The notes: generated from the sequence alone by a model not told the origin. A stretch of DNA of 64,000 nucleotides from Bacillota bacterium (GCA_023399055.1 JAEWQV010000010.1:1-64000), one strand, 5' to 3'; counted from the first letter of the stretch, positions 52,732 through 60,947 are shown. Numbers and translations: made by a program.

Positions 52732-54210
52732 CTATGCTCTAAGCCAATCATCTATAGTTATCTGTCCGATGCACCTATATGTATCAAATGTGTTGCCTGT
52801 TTGTGATGTGAGAAACCAATCATCATTTCTTACCTGGTATGCATCCCCAATGTGTTCCATCGTTGGGTAATTGTGCTTAGCGGTCTGTATAGCATACTTA
52901 TCTATCTCCGTTGCATAATACTTGATCACATTGGCTCCTAGCACGTCTAAGGCTATATGTCCACAGCTCATACCGTCATACATACTCATAACTTCGATTT
53001 CTTCGGTTAGTATGCCAGGGATAAATGATAACTGATGAGCTATTACGTCCACTGTCCATCCATTGCCTAGCATCTTATAAGCTTGGCTATCACTCACAGG
53101 GAAGATATACCACTCTGGTACTGTCTGGAGTCTCATGCACTCTAGCACTGTCAACTTACGAATTATGTAGTAACCGTCTTGTAGCTTTATTGGATATTGC
53201 TTTTCCTTTATGGTTATAAGGCCGTTTCTTACCTCATATACTGGATAAGTCTTACCGTTCCAATTTTCAACAACCATTGTAGCTCCATAGGATGCAGAGT
53301 AAGCGAGGTTTGCAATAGATGTTTTGGCATACTGTGATTTAATAGTTCTTGCTTTTCCGTCCTGATCGTTAATAGGTTCTACAACCATGTTATCTTTTTG
53401 TACCGTAGTAAGCGTGTTGGTTTTTCCATCTTGCCTAACTTCAAAGTGTTGCTCAACTTCTCCATTTTCTCCGGTATATCTTCCTCGCTGTGCTGTACAA
53501 CACGGAACTGCATACAAACCAGTCTTTGCACCCATCCCACCTGCTCCAGCACATATAGGTACCGCTTTAGCATTAATATCATAAATACGTTTAGATTGTA
53601 CATTTAACAGTTCTCCTTCTCCGTTAGGAAATGTTCCAATTCTAACCGGTTCAATTGTCTTCGGCCCCTCACCTTTATTAGTAGTCAGTGTTCGGGTTTT
53701 ACCGTTTATCTGCATTACTGATCCGTTCATGCCTTTACCACTAGGGCTTATGTTGATAACTGTTGCTGGCTCTGCAACCATTGTGTGTATATGTTTCCTA
53801 ATCGTATGCTCTGCTTGTGCTGCATGGCATCTTGTAGTAAGTGTATAGGCTTTTTCTTGCCATGGTATTCCAGTTTCTAGAATGTCTCTTAACAAAATCC
53901 CTCTATCCTCTGGCTGTGTAATTCCAGGTATGTTAGTCCAATACAGCCTTTGACGGTTTTGTGCCGATACCAGAGAAGAATTGATAAGTATTGGTTCAAC
54001 TCCTAATTCCTTTGTTATCTGTGCTTTAATTGCAGGAGACATACTTTTATTGTTTTCATACAAAAAATAATCAGGTTTATATTTCTTAAGTCCTATTACA
54101 TAATTCTCGAACAACTCCCATCCTAACCCGGATGGCTCTGTCTCTCTATTTTTTGTTTGTGCGATACTCCAGTGTGTACAAGGACTACCGCCTATATATA
54201 ATTTTATCAT
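52732..54210 (-). CDS. C5-cytosine DNA methyltransferase, circularly permuted
   Basis: 492 residues. It starts with motif IV (LYIGGSPCTHWS, catalytic C11), then YFLYENNKS (VI) and QNRQRLYW (VIII). A long target-recognition region with repeated TLTT motifs follows, then RKLTVLECMRLQTVPEWY (IX) and AYKMLGNGWTVDVIAHQL (X). Motifs I-III, normally first, follow at about 403-460: VMSMYDGMSCGHIALDVLG, YYATEIDKYAI, HIGDAYQV. All parts needed for SAM binding and catalysis are present in permuted order. It overlaps the next gene's ribosome site. Confidence 0.85.
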   Translation of the reverse strand: MIKLYIGGSPCTHWSIAQTKNRETEPSGLGWELFENYVIGLKKYKPDYFLYENNKSMSPAIKAQITKELGVEPILINSSLVSAQNRQRLYWTNIPGITQPEDRGILLRDILETGIPWQEKAYTLTTRCHAAQAEHTIRKHIHTMVAEPATVINISPSGKGMNGSVMQINGKTRTLTTNKGEGPKTIEPVRIGTFPNGEGELLNVQSKRIYDINAKAVPICAGAGGMGAKTGLYAVPCCTAQRGRYTGENGEVEQHFEVRQDGKTNTLTTVQKDNMVVEPINDQDGKARTIKSQYAKTSIANLAYSASYGATMVVENWNGKTYPVYEVRNGLITIKEKQYPIKLQDGYYIIRKLTVLECMRLQTVPEWYIFPVSDSQAYKMLGNGWTVDVIAHQLSFIPGILTEEIEVMSMYDGMSCGHIALDVLGANVIKYYATEIDKYAIQTAKHNYPTMEHIGDAYQVRNDDWFLTSQTGNTFDTYRCIGQITIDDWLRA

Positions 54211-54219
54211 TTTATTATC

Positions 54220-54260
54220 GGAGTAAAGACGTCTTTATCCGGCCGGAAACCTCTTACTCC
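54220..54260 (-). promoter_or_regulatory. Double-palindrome leader of the C5 methyltransferase gene
   Basis: TAAAGACGTCTTTA (54224-54237) directly followed by TCCGGCCGGA (54238-54247), enclosed by GGAGTAA/TTACTCC (54220-54226 with 54254-54260). TCCGGCCGGA is 27 bp upstream of the start codon, against 28 bp at the MT-A70 gene. No Shine-Dalgarno sequence lies next to the ATG; the AAAGGAG copy is inside the outer stem. Confidence 0.6.
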
Positions 54261-54289
54261 TTTCGATTAATTTTATTTGGCAGTATACA

Positions 54290-54628
54290 TTACCCTGCCT
54301 TCCTTTCCCTCATATGCTTGCGGTCCGCTAACTTCTTAATGTATTTCATGGTGTCATTCCACCGATGTTCTAAGTCGATATCAAGTCTCTTTCTATGACC
54401 GTCCTCATCGTAAATGCATCTGTATTCTTTTTCTGCCAGTGGATATCCATTTTTATTAGGTGTATAAATCGCAACTACCTTTAATCCATATTTGTTCTTT
54501 TTTCTGCGCTGTGTGCTTGTAAGAGCTTTTACACTAACTCCCATTACCTCCGCTGCTTGCACTCCGCTTAAACCTGTATGTATAACCTCTTCAGTTGCTG
54601 TGTCTATAATGTTGTAGGTGTATTTCAA
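54290..54628 (-). CDS. Phage protein with HTH-like N-terminal half
   Basis: 112 residues, TTG start overlapping the upstream stop. VIHTGLSGVQAAEVMGVSVK, ALTSTQRRKKNKYGLKV could form a small HTH. The C-terminus is basic (LADRKHMRERKAG). Unknown function; DNA or RNA binding is plausible. Confidence 0.5.
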   Translation of the reverse strand: MKYTYNIIDTATEEVIHTGLSGVQAAEVMGVSVKALTSTQRRKKNKYGLKVVAIYTPNKNGYPLAEKEYRCIYDEDGHRKRLDIDLEHRWNDTMKYIKKLADRKHMRERKAG

Positions 54629-54792
54629 TTGTCAGTCACCTCCCATGCTATTTTCGATAATACATATTCTCCGCAAGTCATATCCTTAGGCTTGGTACAT
54701 TCCTCTTTATGACTACAGAGGTTATTACACTCATTTGCTTTAATTGACCTCTTAAGTAGTATTTGCTCTTGTGAGGTACATTTAATTACCAT
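54625..54792 (-). CDS. Small cysteine-rich phage protein
   Basis: 55 residues, AGGAGG five bases before ATG. CNNLCSHKEECTKPKDMTC has four closely spaced cysteines, suggesting metal binding. It overlaps the next gene (TTGA). Confidence 0.6.
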   Translation of the reverse strand: MVIKCTSQEQILLKRSIKANECNNLCSHKEECTKPKDMTCGEYVLSKIAWEVTDN

Positions 54793-54801
54793 GCTTACCT
54801 C

Positions 54802-55065
54802 CTAAGAAAATGGAAGTGGGCATTCATCTTCCAATACATAAATTTCTTCTACGGCTGCGAATGTATCAGGATATTTTGCTAGGCAGAACATAATTTGCTT
54901 TTCTGTTGGATAATTAGTATAGTGTTCTTCTCCTACCACTTCTTTCCTGTACATTGTCTTTTTTATAAGTCTTACTACAAATGATTTTTTTAATTTCAAA
55001 ATATTGTCTACGTTTACACACTCTACTGGTTTAGTTACTTCTTCACCATTACGATTTAAATACAT
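54802..55065 (-). CDS. Small phage protein, unknown
   Basis: 87 residues: YLNRNGEEVTKPVECVNVDN, FVVRLIKKTMYRKEVVGEEH. A strong AGGAGGT site precedes the ATG. No recognised family; it lies in the early operon beside the replication genes. Confidence 0.55.
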   Translation of the reverse strand: MYLNRNGEEVTKPVECVNVDNILKLKKSFVVRLIKKTMYRKEVVGEEHYTNYPTEKQIMFCLAKYPDTFAAVEEIYVLEDECPLPFS

Positions 55066-55076
55066 TTGATTACCTC

Positions 55077-55847
55077 CTATAATCCTTTATTGAGTAGCTT
55101 CTTTTCCAGTTCATCAATTTCTGTAGACGCATATTGACGCTGTGGAAAGTCTAATTGCTTATTTATTGGTTTCTGCTGTGGTTGTGATTTATTTTCTTGC
55201 TTAAGAGGAAACAGTCCTTTCCAGCTACTAACTATAGACTGATTAATAATTGCAATTTGTGTCGGTATATCCTTTGATAACTCTGGTAATTTTTTAAGCA
55301 TAAGCTCTATGGCTTTGTCACTCATTGGAGCTTTCATTGATTTGCTTTTACGAAATTCTATAAAATCTAAAATAGCCTGGTTTAATAACGGATCTGATAC
55401 GTAATTTTTTATATTAACTTTAGTTAATATATTGTTATCATTATTCTCATTATTGTTTGTGCTTTTTTGTGTTTCCTCGGTGTTTCCTCGGCGTTTCTTT
55501 GGTGTTTCTTTGGTGTTTCTCGAATTCTGAAAATCGCTATATTTTATAATGGTTAGAAGTGTTTCTTTGGTGTTACTATTTTTTTCTATCATGTGTTCCT
55601 TTTCGAGCACACTCAAAAAATCAAAAACTTTCTTCCGTGACCATCCCCATCTATCAGCTAATCTCTTTATGCTGGTTATACGAGAACCTCTCTTTACATT
55701 GGTTATTTGGTTGCCATGTAGAAACTCATTATCTTCGTGATTTACTAGCAGAATGAGGTCCACCCATGCCTGACCTTTTGTGAATGGCTTATCTTCCCAT
55801 AACCAATGCTCGGTTAATTGGCGGCTTATACTTACCCATCCATCCAC
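55077..55847 (-). CDS. Phage replication initiation protein (DnaD-like)
   Basis: 256 residues. The N-terminal winged helix (WVSISRQLTEHWLWEDKPFT, GQAWVDLILLVNHEDNEF, SIKRLADRWGWSRKKVFDFL) is that of phage replication initiators. A repetitive NTKET/NTEET linker (about 95-130) and asparagine run lead to a small C-terminal domain (LLNQAILDFIEFRKSKSM) as in DnaD-related proteins. It probably binds the phage origin and recruits host helicase. The codons of the linker are direct repeats (GTGTTTCTTTG at 55500-55575). Confidence 0.75.
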   Translation of the reverse strand: MDGWVSISRQLTEHWLWEDKPFTKGQAWVDLILLVNHEDNEFLHGNQITNVKRGSRITSIKRLADRWGWSRKKVFDFLSVLEKEHMIEKNSNTKETLLTIIKYSDFQNSRNTKETPKKRRGNTEETQKSTNNNENNDNNILTKVNIKNYVSDPLLNQAILDFIEFRKSKSMKAPMSDKAIELMLKKLPELSKDIPTQIAIINQSIVSSWKGLFPLKQENKSQPQQKPINKQLDFPQRQYASTEIDELEKKLLNKGL

Positions 55848-55851
55848 TTAA

Positions 55852-56190
55852 TCACCTTCCCCTGTATAACTGTATCCAATCATCAAGGCTCATAGTTACT
55901 AGCCATTCACAATTATCTTTGCGGTGGAAAACAGTAGGCAAATCATAACCGAACGGCATGGCGTTTTTATCACTGTCTCTAGTTGCTTGATCTATTGCAT
56001 CATAAATATTAAGTTTCTGTACTCTCTTGCATTCGATATGTATACCAGGTAGACCAACTACATCAGCGTCACCATTAGCACCACAGTATTGCTGTCCGCG
56101 TCTGGTTTCATATCCATATTCCTTTAGCTTTTTAACAAGTTCACGTTCTCCGGCTGCTCCCTTGCGCTTGCTATTAATTCTTTTAGCCAT
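55852..56190 (-). CDS. Holliday-junction-resolvase-like nuclease
   Basis: 112 residues. RKGAAGERELVKKLKEYGYE, GANGDADVVGLPGIHIECKR gives the E...GD.D...ECK PD-(D/E)xK core of Hjc/RecU-like resolvases. TMSLDDWIQLY ends the fold. It likely processes recombination or replication intermediates in concert with ERF and NinB-like proteins. Confidence 0.75.
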   Translation of the reverse strand: MAKRINSKRKGAAGERELVKKLKEYGYETRRGQQYCGANGDADVVGLPGIHIECKRVQKLNIYDAIDQATRDSDKNAMPFGYDLPTVFHRKDNCEWLVTMSLDDWIQLYRGR

Positions 56191-56282
56191 AAGGCTCCTT
56201 TCTCCGGGATAGCGGTCAACTACCCCGGCTCGGATAAGGTTTATTCAAAGGAAGTACACTGTGATATGTTTTTTCCTTGAGA

Positions 56283-56657
56283 TTATAATTTGATTGTTTC
56301 TAGCAATTTTGATGCTTCGGTCAAAAACGCATATTTTGCTTTAATATGTTTTTCTAAGGCTCTCTTTGCCCTCCTGTATGAGATATTATCTTTTGGAGAT
56401 GAAGTGTATAATCTCGCCCTTATGCTATTAAAATAAGAGTCATTTATCCAATCCCAAATAACTACTTCGTTAAATAATTGATCTCTTTCACCGAGATATT
56501 TATGGGTGTGCTTTATAGTTGTAAAATCTTCGTCGTTTAAGCAAAGGTTATATTCGTTCCATCCAATAACTTTAAACTCTTTCTTTATCTGGTTTACCGT
56601 TTTCCCTTTTACATTAATAATAATTTCATAATAGTAAACTTTATCGCCTACTTTCAT
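56283..56657 (-). CDS. Phage protein, unknown
   Basis: 124 residues: VGDKVYYYEIIINVKGKTVN, KVIGWNEYNLCLNDEDFTTI, then helices (RRAKRALEKHIKAKYAFLTE). A small beta domain followed by a helical pair; no family recognised. Confidence 0.5.
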   Translation of the reverse strand: MKVGDKVYYYEIIINVKGKTVNQIKKEFKVIGWNEYNLCLNDEDFTTIKHTHKYLGERDQLFNEVVIWDWINDSYFNSIRARLYTSSPKDNISYRRAKRALEKHIKAKYAFLTEASKLLETIKL

Positions 56658-56671
56658 TACTGCCTCACTTT

Positions 56672-56971
56672 CTATAAATAAGACTTACCGAACTCAATTA
56701 TAAAATCTGCTCTGGTACCATAATGCTGTTCATAGTAAGTCTGTGCCATTTGTTTAAACTGTAAATCTAAAGCTTTATTACCCCTATGTACTGCGTCATT
56801 ACTGTCTGTATGCCATCTTGGATGTAGAGGTAATATAAATCCTCTCTTCTCGGATTTAGTGCGGTTGCTTGCTCCAAATACATGATGTATAGCAACTGTA
56901 TTACTTCCACATACAAAGCAGTGTTCGAGGTCGTTGGTTAGTACGCTAAATAATTTCTTTATACGCCCCAC
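56672..56971 (-). CDS. HNH-like phage protein
   Basis: 99 residues. CFVCGSNTVAIHHVFGASNR, GFILPLHPRWHTDSNDAVHR provides a Cys pair plus the HH...H..H pattern of small phage HNH/DUF968-type nucleases that accompany NinB-like genes. It overlaps the next gene by 13 bp. Confidence 0.65.
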   Translation of the reverse strand: MGRIKKLFSVLTNDLEHCFVCGSNTVAIHHVFGASNRTKSEKRGFILPLHPRWHTDSNDAVHRGNKALDLQFKQMAQTYYEQHYGTRADFIIEFGKSYL

Positions 56972-57504
56972 CTTTCTTTCATGACCCGCAATTCCTCTGG
57001 TACCATTGTCGGGATTTTTAAATCAACTGCTTCGTTTACGGTACCGTCAATTAAAACCGACATTTCCTTAGTGTCGTAAGTATGGCTACCTCGGATTACA
57101 GCATATTTGGTAAAATCCTCATCATTAATAACCTCATGTCCGATAGGTTTAAAATGAATGTCACTACGTTCCAGTATTTCATCATCATATTGGCTTTTGA
57201 TTAGATAGGTAGGGATTTTACCGTCAATATATTCGAGCTGCCCATAATGACTAAGAAGCATATTTTTGCATCTGTCCTGTGAGATATGCAAAGTTTCAGA
57301 TATCTTTCCATTTAGCAAATGAAAATAAGCATTAGCATCTAAACTTCGCTTTTCTCGGTGTTTCACGACTTTTATACTTAACTTTTTACAGTCCACTAGT
57401 TTTGAATACTCCTCATATATTTCAGAGCGTTCATTGATTGTGAAAGTTATTGTTAATTCATTTTGGTGGTATCCGGTACCAGTAATAATTCCTGTGAACT
57501 CCAT
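56959..57504 (-). CDS. NinB-like recombination protein
   Basis: 181 residues. KKLSIKVVKHREKRSLDANA, YFHLLNGKISETLHIS match the conserved KxRSLxANAYFW motif of NinB-like phage recombination proteins. It probably binds single-stranded DNA in phage recombination, next to ERF and HNH genes. Confidence 0.65.
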   Translation of the reverse strand: MEFTGIITGTGYHQNELTITFTINERSEIYEEYSKLVDCKKLSIKVVKHREKRSLDANAYFHLLNGKISETLHISQDRCKNMLLSHYGQLEYIDGKIPTYLIKSQYDDEILERSDIHFKPIGHEVINDEDFTKYAVIRGSHTYDTKEMSVLIDGTVNEAVDLKIPTMVPEELRVMKERWGV

Positions 57505-57508
57505 ATTA

Positions 57509-58147
57509 TTAAGCCTTAGATGGGGTATTCTTCAGTGCTCCAAACATCTTAGGAAACATCTCTTCTGTTACCTCTGATAAATTTTCCACGTGATAACGAC
57601 CACATAATACAGCCAATGTTACGCCAGTTCTTTCAAGCTCTTTTTCGATAATATGGATTTTTGCTTGCGGTATTTTTTGAGCTGCTATATCGTTAATTTC
57701 TTTCTGTTGTTCTGGGGTAGGATTTTTATTGTCTTTGTGGTTCTCTGGAGAATTGTTATTTACTGTTGGGTCAAAGCTATCCTTTTCGGATATTTCAAGA
57801 GCAATCATGTAAAGGTATCTACGGGTATATGTAGCCAAACCGCCTATATTTTGTACCCCATTAGCACCTTTGATAGATAATTCAGCAAGTGGCATAGAAA
57901 ACACTAATTTCTCATCGGTGTTATCGCAATTTATCAAGGTAAGTACTGCCTCTTCCTTTTGTAGCTGATATAGAAATACTGCATTATTTTCAGCTGCTAT
58001 CTTATTGCACTGCGGGAGAAAATCATCTAATTCGAAATATACAAAATTAGAAAACTTATTTTCTCCTGTTTTAACTAAACCAGACTCTTGAAGAGTAACT
58101 CTCATTTTTGCTAACTTAGCATATAGATTGACTTTTTCTTGCTCCAT
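57509..58147 (-). CDS. erf: ERF-family single-strand annealing protein
   Basis: 212 residues. LAKMRVTLQESGLVKTGENK, FSNFVYFELDDFLPQCNKIA and GGLATYTRRYLYMIALEI are the ERF core motifs. The C-terminal tail holds a small helix-loop-helix. It anneals complementary DNA strands for phage recombination and genome circularisation. Confidence 0.85.
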   Translation of the reverse strand: MEQEKVNLYAKLAKMRVTLQESGLVKTGENKFSNFVYFELDDFLPQCNKIAAENNAVFLYQLQKEEAVLTLINCDNTDEKLVFSMPLAELSIKGANGVQNIGGLATYTRRYLYMIALEISEKDSFDPTVNNNSPENHKDNKNPTPEQQKEINDIAAQKIPQAKIHIIEKELERTGVTLAVLCGRYHVENLSEVTEEMFPKMFGALKNTPSKA

Positions 58148-58149
58148 AC

Positions 58150-59055
58150 CTATATCCTCCTATACGTAGCGCCTAAGCTATCTAAAAGCAATTCTAGAGC
58201 TTCGGATTGGTCTTCGTTAATTTCTATATGGTAATTACGTTTAGTAACCGTAAAAGGCTTTTCGCCAACTACAAAGGGTTCTTCTTCGATAGGCATAGAC
58301 CATGCGCTATAACTAACTGGTTGAATATGTATTGCAGATGCCGATTTTTCAACTATTTCCTGTTGTAATAATTTTTCTTTTTCTTCACGCTGCTTGCGTT
58401 CTTCTTCGGCTTTACGTTTAGCTTCTTCTCTTGCCAATATTTCAGCCTTTTGCGCTTCATATTTATTGATATAAGCTATTGCATTAGGCAGGCTTAAATC
58501 GATTTTGTAACCCGCCAGGGCTTTTTCTACACCGTCAGAATTCATACCTTTAATAGTTGATACTGCTAATGCAGTACTTGATACAGCTGTTTCAATTTCA
58601 CTTCTAATTGATTTTGGTGTTGCAGTTGCATTTTCCCATCTGCTGTCATATATTTTTGATAATGGAAGATACTCTGACATTTCACCAACTAATTCATTGT
58701 AAATAGCTGTTATATCCTCTTTTTTAGCTGCTTTTCGCTTTTCTTCGTATAGATCAAGCTGGTCAGCAATTTCCTTAATAGGTGCGTCAAATAAAGCTAT
58801 GAGTTGCTTTGCCTTTGCTTCGAACTCATCACACGGCTTCATGAAAGCCTTTTTTACCTCAATTCTTCTTGCATCAAAAGCCTTTCTATCATTACGCAAC
58901 TTAGCAAGATCCTTTTTACCACTATCAATAGTGTCCTCCGTAATGATGATACCTTTATACTCATTTATCTTTTCTGTTAAAAACTTCTTACTTTCTTCAA
59001 AGTTGAAATCTATTACACCTAACTCTTGGGTTACTACAACTTGTAAATCATTCAT
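58150..59055 (-). CDS. DUF1351 phage protein
   Basis: About 301 residues. VIDFNFEESKKFLTEKINEY, the KGIIITEDTIDSGKKDLAKL segment and a long charged coiled coil (AEILAREEAKRKAEEERKQR) define DUF1351. It is regularly found upstream of erf in phage operons; the role may be an assembly partner in recombination. ATG at 59055 follows GAAAGGAAAG. Confidence 0.75.
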   Translation of the reverse strand: MNDLQVVVTQELGVIDFNFEESKKFLTEKINEYKGIIITEDTIDSGKKDLAKLRNDRKAFDARRIEVKKAFMKPCDEFEAKAKQLIALFDAPIKEIADQLDLYEEKRKAAKKEDITAIYNELVGEMSEYLPLSKIYDSRWENATATPKSIRSEIETAVSSTALAVSTIKGMNSDGVEKALAGYKIDLSLPNAIAYINKYEAQKAEILAREEAKRKAEEERKQREEKEKLLQQEIVEKSASAIHIQPVSYSAWSMPIEEEPFVVGEKPFTVTKRNYHIEINEDQSEALELLLDSLGATYRRI

Positions 59056-59176
59056 AATCGTTGCTTTCCTTTCTTTCTTCATAATCTGATTTATCATTCT
59101 GACGCTCTAATCTCTCTTGCTCGCTTTCGTGGAATACAAAAGCGTCGTCATTATCATACACATAAAACACTTGCAT
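59048..59176 (-). CDS. Small acidic phage peptide
   Basis: 42 codons, MQVFYVYDNDDAFVFHESEQ and a charged helix. It overlaps the DUF1351 start (ATGAATGA). The GGAGG is close to the ATG; GTG two codons later has better spacing. Overlap and ribosome site support translation. Confidence 0.45.
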   Translation of the reverse strand: MQVFYVYDNDDAFVFHESEQERLERQNDKSDYEERKESNDYE

Positions 59177-59212
59177 TCCTCCAATCTATGTGGTATATAG
59201 TAATTAAGTTGT

Positions 59213-59443
59213 TTACTTACGCGCCCTTTCGGATGGCCGTCCGTTGGGGCTTTTTTCTTTGCCTAACAAGCAGATAATCATTAGCGCGGATATGGCAAAT
59301 ACTACTATGCCTATAATCCCATGTATAACTGCTTGCTTAAAACTCATGGTGTCTAGCTGCAATCCTCCCATTACTCCGCTTATGTAAAATATAGATGCCC
59401 AAAATAGTAACCAGGCTATAAGCTCTAATAGCTTTTGTTTCAT
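59213..59443 (-). CDS. Small two-helix membrane protein
   Basis: 76 residues with membrane helices at about 9-30 and 42-62 and a basic cytoplasmic tail (GKEKSPNGRPSERARK). Phage early membrane proteins of this type can act in superinfection exclusion, but nothing here proves that. Confidence 0.55.
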   Translation of the reverse strand: MKQKLLELIAWLLFWASIFYISGVMGGLQLDTMSFKQAVIHGIIGIVVFAISALMIICLLGKEKSPNGRPSERARK

Positions 59444-59451
59444 TCCTCCTC

Positions 59452-59631
59452 CTATCTGTCTTGGTGCTTAAACATATTCTTAAGCTTTTCGATAAGTGAA
59501 TAGCCTCCATGACTTCTTAGTTTGCTTGCATCCTTAATTCTTGATGCCTTAACCGCAAACCCATTGAATACTGAATAATTGTTACTGCGTGTTTTACGAC
59601 TTCTTAATGCGTGTTTTGCTCTTCCTGACAT
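59452..59631 (-). CDS. Small basic phage protein
   Basis: 59 residues: SGRAKHALRSRKTRSNNYSV, FNGFAVKASRIKDASKLRSH, strongly positive. AAGGAGGA is seven bases before ATG. A nucleic-acid-binding role is likely from charge only. Confidence 0.6.
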   Translation of the reverse strand: MSGRAKHALRSRKTRSNNYSVFNGFAVKASRIKDASKLRSHGGYSLIEKLKNMFKHQDR

Positions 59632-59650
59632 TTAAATGTCCTCCTTATTA

Positions 59651-59680
59651 TTGTTATATTGTGGCAATATGTGCTATAAT
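59651..59680 (+). promoter_or_regulatory. Promoter of the plus-strand membrane gene
   Basis: TTGTTA (59651-59656), 18-bp spacer, extended -10 TGCTATAAT (59672-59680). TATTGTGG inside the spacer recurs at 60934-60941 before the next plus-strand gene. Confidence 0.5.
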
Positions 59681-59700
59681 TCTCCAATGGAGGTGAGGAA

Positions 59701-60036
59701 ATGGTAAAAGATATTGTATTAGTGGTTATTCCCGCTATTGCGAGTGCAATTATTACATTTTTGTTAGAGAAAAATTCTAAGAAAAGAAAATCTAAAAGTG
59801 TTAGTACCAATTCGTTTCTTAGTTTTACACATTGGGTTTATGTAAATATGTTTAAATTGCTGATACTTGATGCTGCATTTGCATTTTTATTTTTTGGATA
59901 CGTTGTTTATGGTAAACTTTTTACGTATTTGCCGGTTGTTTCACCAGTTGTGATCCCTGCTGTTTATGTTGTCAATTCGTTTATAATTTTTATTTACATA
60001 ATTGACATTTTATTTTACCCAGATGTTAAGAAGTAA
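59701..60036 (+). CDS. Plus-strand phage membrane protein
   Basis: 111 residues with three hydrophobic segments (about 4-22, 54-72, 78-103) separated by a basic loop (EKNSKKRKSKS). GGAGGTGAGG precedes the ATG. It lies against the direction of the early operon with its own promoter, as expected for a lysogenic-conversion or exclusion gene. Function unknown. Confidence 0.6.
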   Translation: MVKDIVLVVIPAIASAIITFLLEKNSKKRKSKSVSTNSFLSFTHWVYVNMFKLLILDAAFAFLFFGYVVYGKLFTYLPVVSPVVIPAVYVVNSFIIFIYIIDILFYPDVKK

Positions 60037-60120
60037 ATAAGCCAATATGCCACTTAAACTCCCTATTGTCACTGGGTGGCATATTACATTTTTTATTCCC
60101 TTCAATGCTTGTCCTCCTTT

Positions 60121-60903
60121 CTACGCTGCCTTTTCTATAACCGGCAGTATTCCATCTTCCTTAAGCAGGTTATAAATAAAGATCCGTCCTTTTTGCGTCC
60201 ATTTGGTGTTTAGCTTTGTATCAGCTCTTCCATCGCTACGCTCAAACTCAACGGTATGCGAATGAGTGTACCCCTTATCATGATACTCACTATATAAGAG
60301 CCATTGTCCAGATTGCTTGTACTGTATTCCTTTGTCGTGCAAGAGACCGTTCATAGCTTTACCTGATAACCCGTAATCTTTTGCAATTTGAGTTATTGTC
60401 ATTACTCCAGGATTTTTAAGTATCTTGTCCAAATAATCAGCCTTGGGTTTTAATTCACCTATGATCTGTGTCTTTACCTGTACTTCATGAGACAATACTT
60501 TGTTACGTTCTCTTTCTTCCTTTAATGCTGTGGCTACTTTAATGAGTAAGTCAGGATTATCAAGTAATTCATCTGTTGCATACATTCCATGTTTGCGTAT
60601 GGAAGGAAGAACTTCTGATGTTACCCATCGTTTAAAAGTCAAAGCTGTTTCAAGTTTGCTCCCAAATATCATGGCATATAGACCACTTTCATTAACACCG
60701 ACCATGGTCCTTTCCTGTCTGCCATCGTGAATCACGAGGTTAGCTCTATCAGCGTAATCAACATGTCTTATCAATGCATCATTGGTATTGTAATAACCAA
60801 GAGCTTCGGCGATATCCTTACCAACAAACCATGGTTCACTGTTTATAATCTGTGTCCTGACTTGTCCAAATTGTTCACTACTAAATATCTGTAGTTCGTT
60901 CAA
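60121..60903 (-). CDS. Phage antirepressor (BRO-N plus KilA-C)
   Basis: 260 residues. The N-terminal BRO domain is VRTQIINSEPWFVGKDIAEA, LGYYNTNDALIRHVD, NESGLYAMIFGSKLETALTF, KRWVTSEVLPSIRKHG. The C-terminal KilA-C/ANT domain is MTITQIAKDYGLSGKAMNGL, GQWLLYSEY, TKWTQKGRIFIYNLL. It counteracts the CI repressor at induction. It is in the lysogeny region and transcribed towards the early genes. Confidence 0.9.
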   Translation of the reverse strand: MNELQIFSSEQFGQVRTQIINSEPWFVGKDIAEALGYYNTNDALIRHVDYADRANLVIHDGRQERTMVGVNESGLYAMIFGSKLETALTFKRWVTSEVLPSIRKHGMYATDELLDNPDLLIKVATALKEERERNKVLSHEVQVKTQIIGELKPKADYLDKILKNPGVMTITQIAKDYGLSGKAMNGLLHDKGIQYKQSGQWLLYSEYHDKGYTHSHTVEFERSDGRADTKLNTKWTQKGRIFIYNLLKEDGILPVIEKAA

Positions 60904-60930
60904 ATAGTTTCCTCCTTATGGAATATTTTG

Positions 60931-60947
60931 TTGTATTGTGGTATAAT
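60931..60947 (+). promoter_or_regulatory. Extended -10 promoter-like element
   Basis: TTGTATTGTGGTATAAT holds an extended -10 (TGGTATAAT) and shares TATTGTGG with the promoter at 59651. It lies in the divergent region between the antirepressor and the plus-strand gene at 60995. The -35 is poor. Confidence 0.45.

Noticed and set aside
55470..55575. Tandem repeat as an origin of replication inside the initiator gene
   Set aside because: Phage origins often lie within the initiator gene, but these GTTTCTTTGG-type repeats are explained by the repeated NTKET codons, are degenerate, and have no nearby AT-rich unwinding element that stands out.
59604..59810. Minus-strand 68-codon frame
   Set aside because: Overlaps a well-initiated plus-strand gene at 59701 and the small basic gene at 59452; the start lacks a ribosome site.
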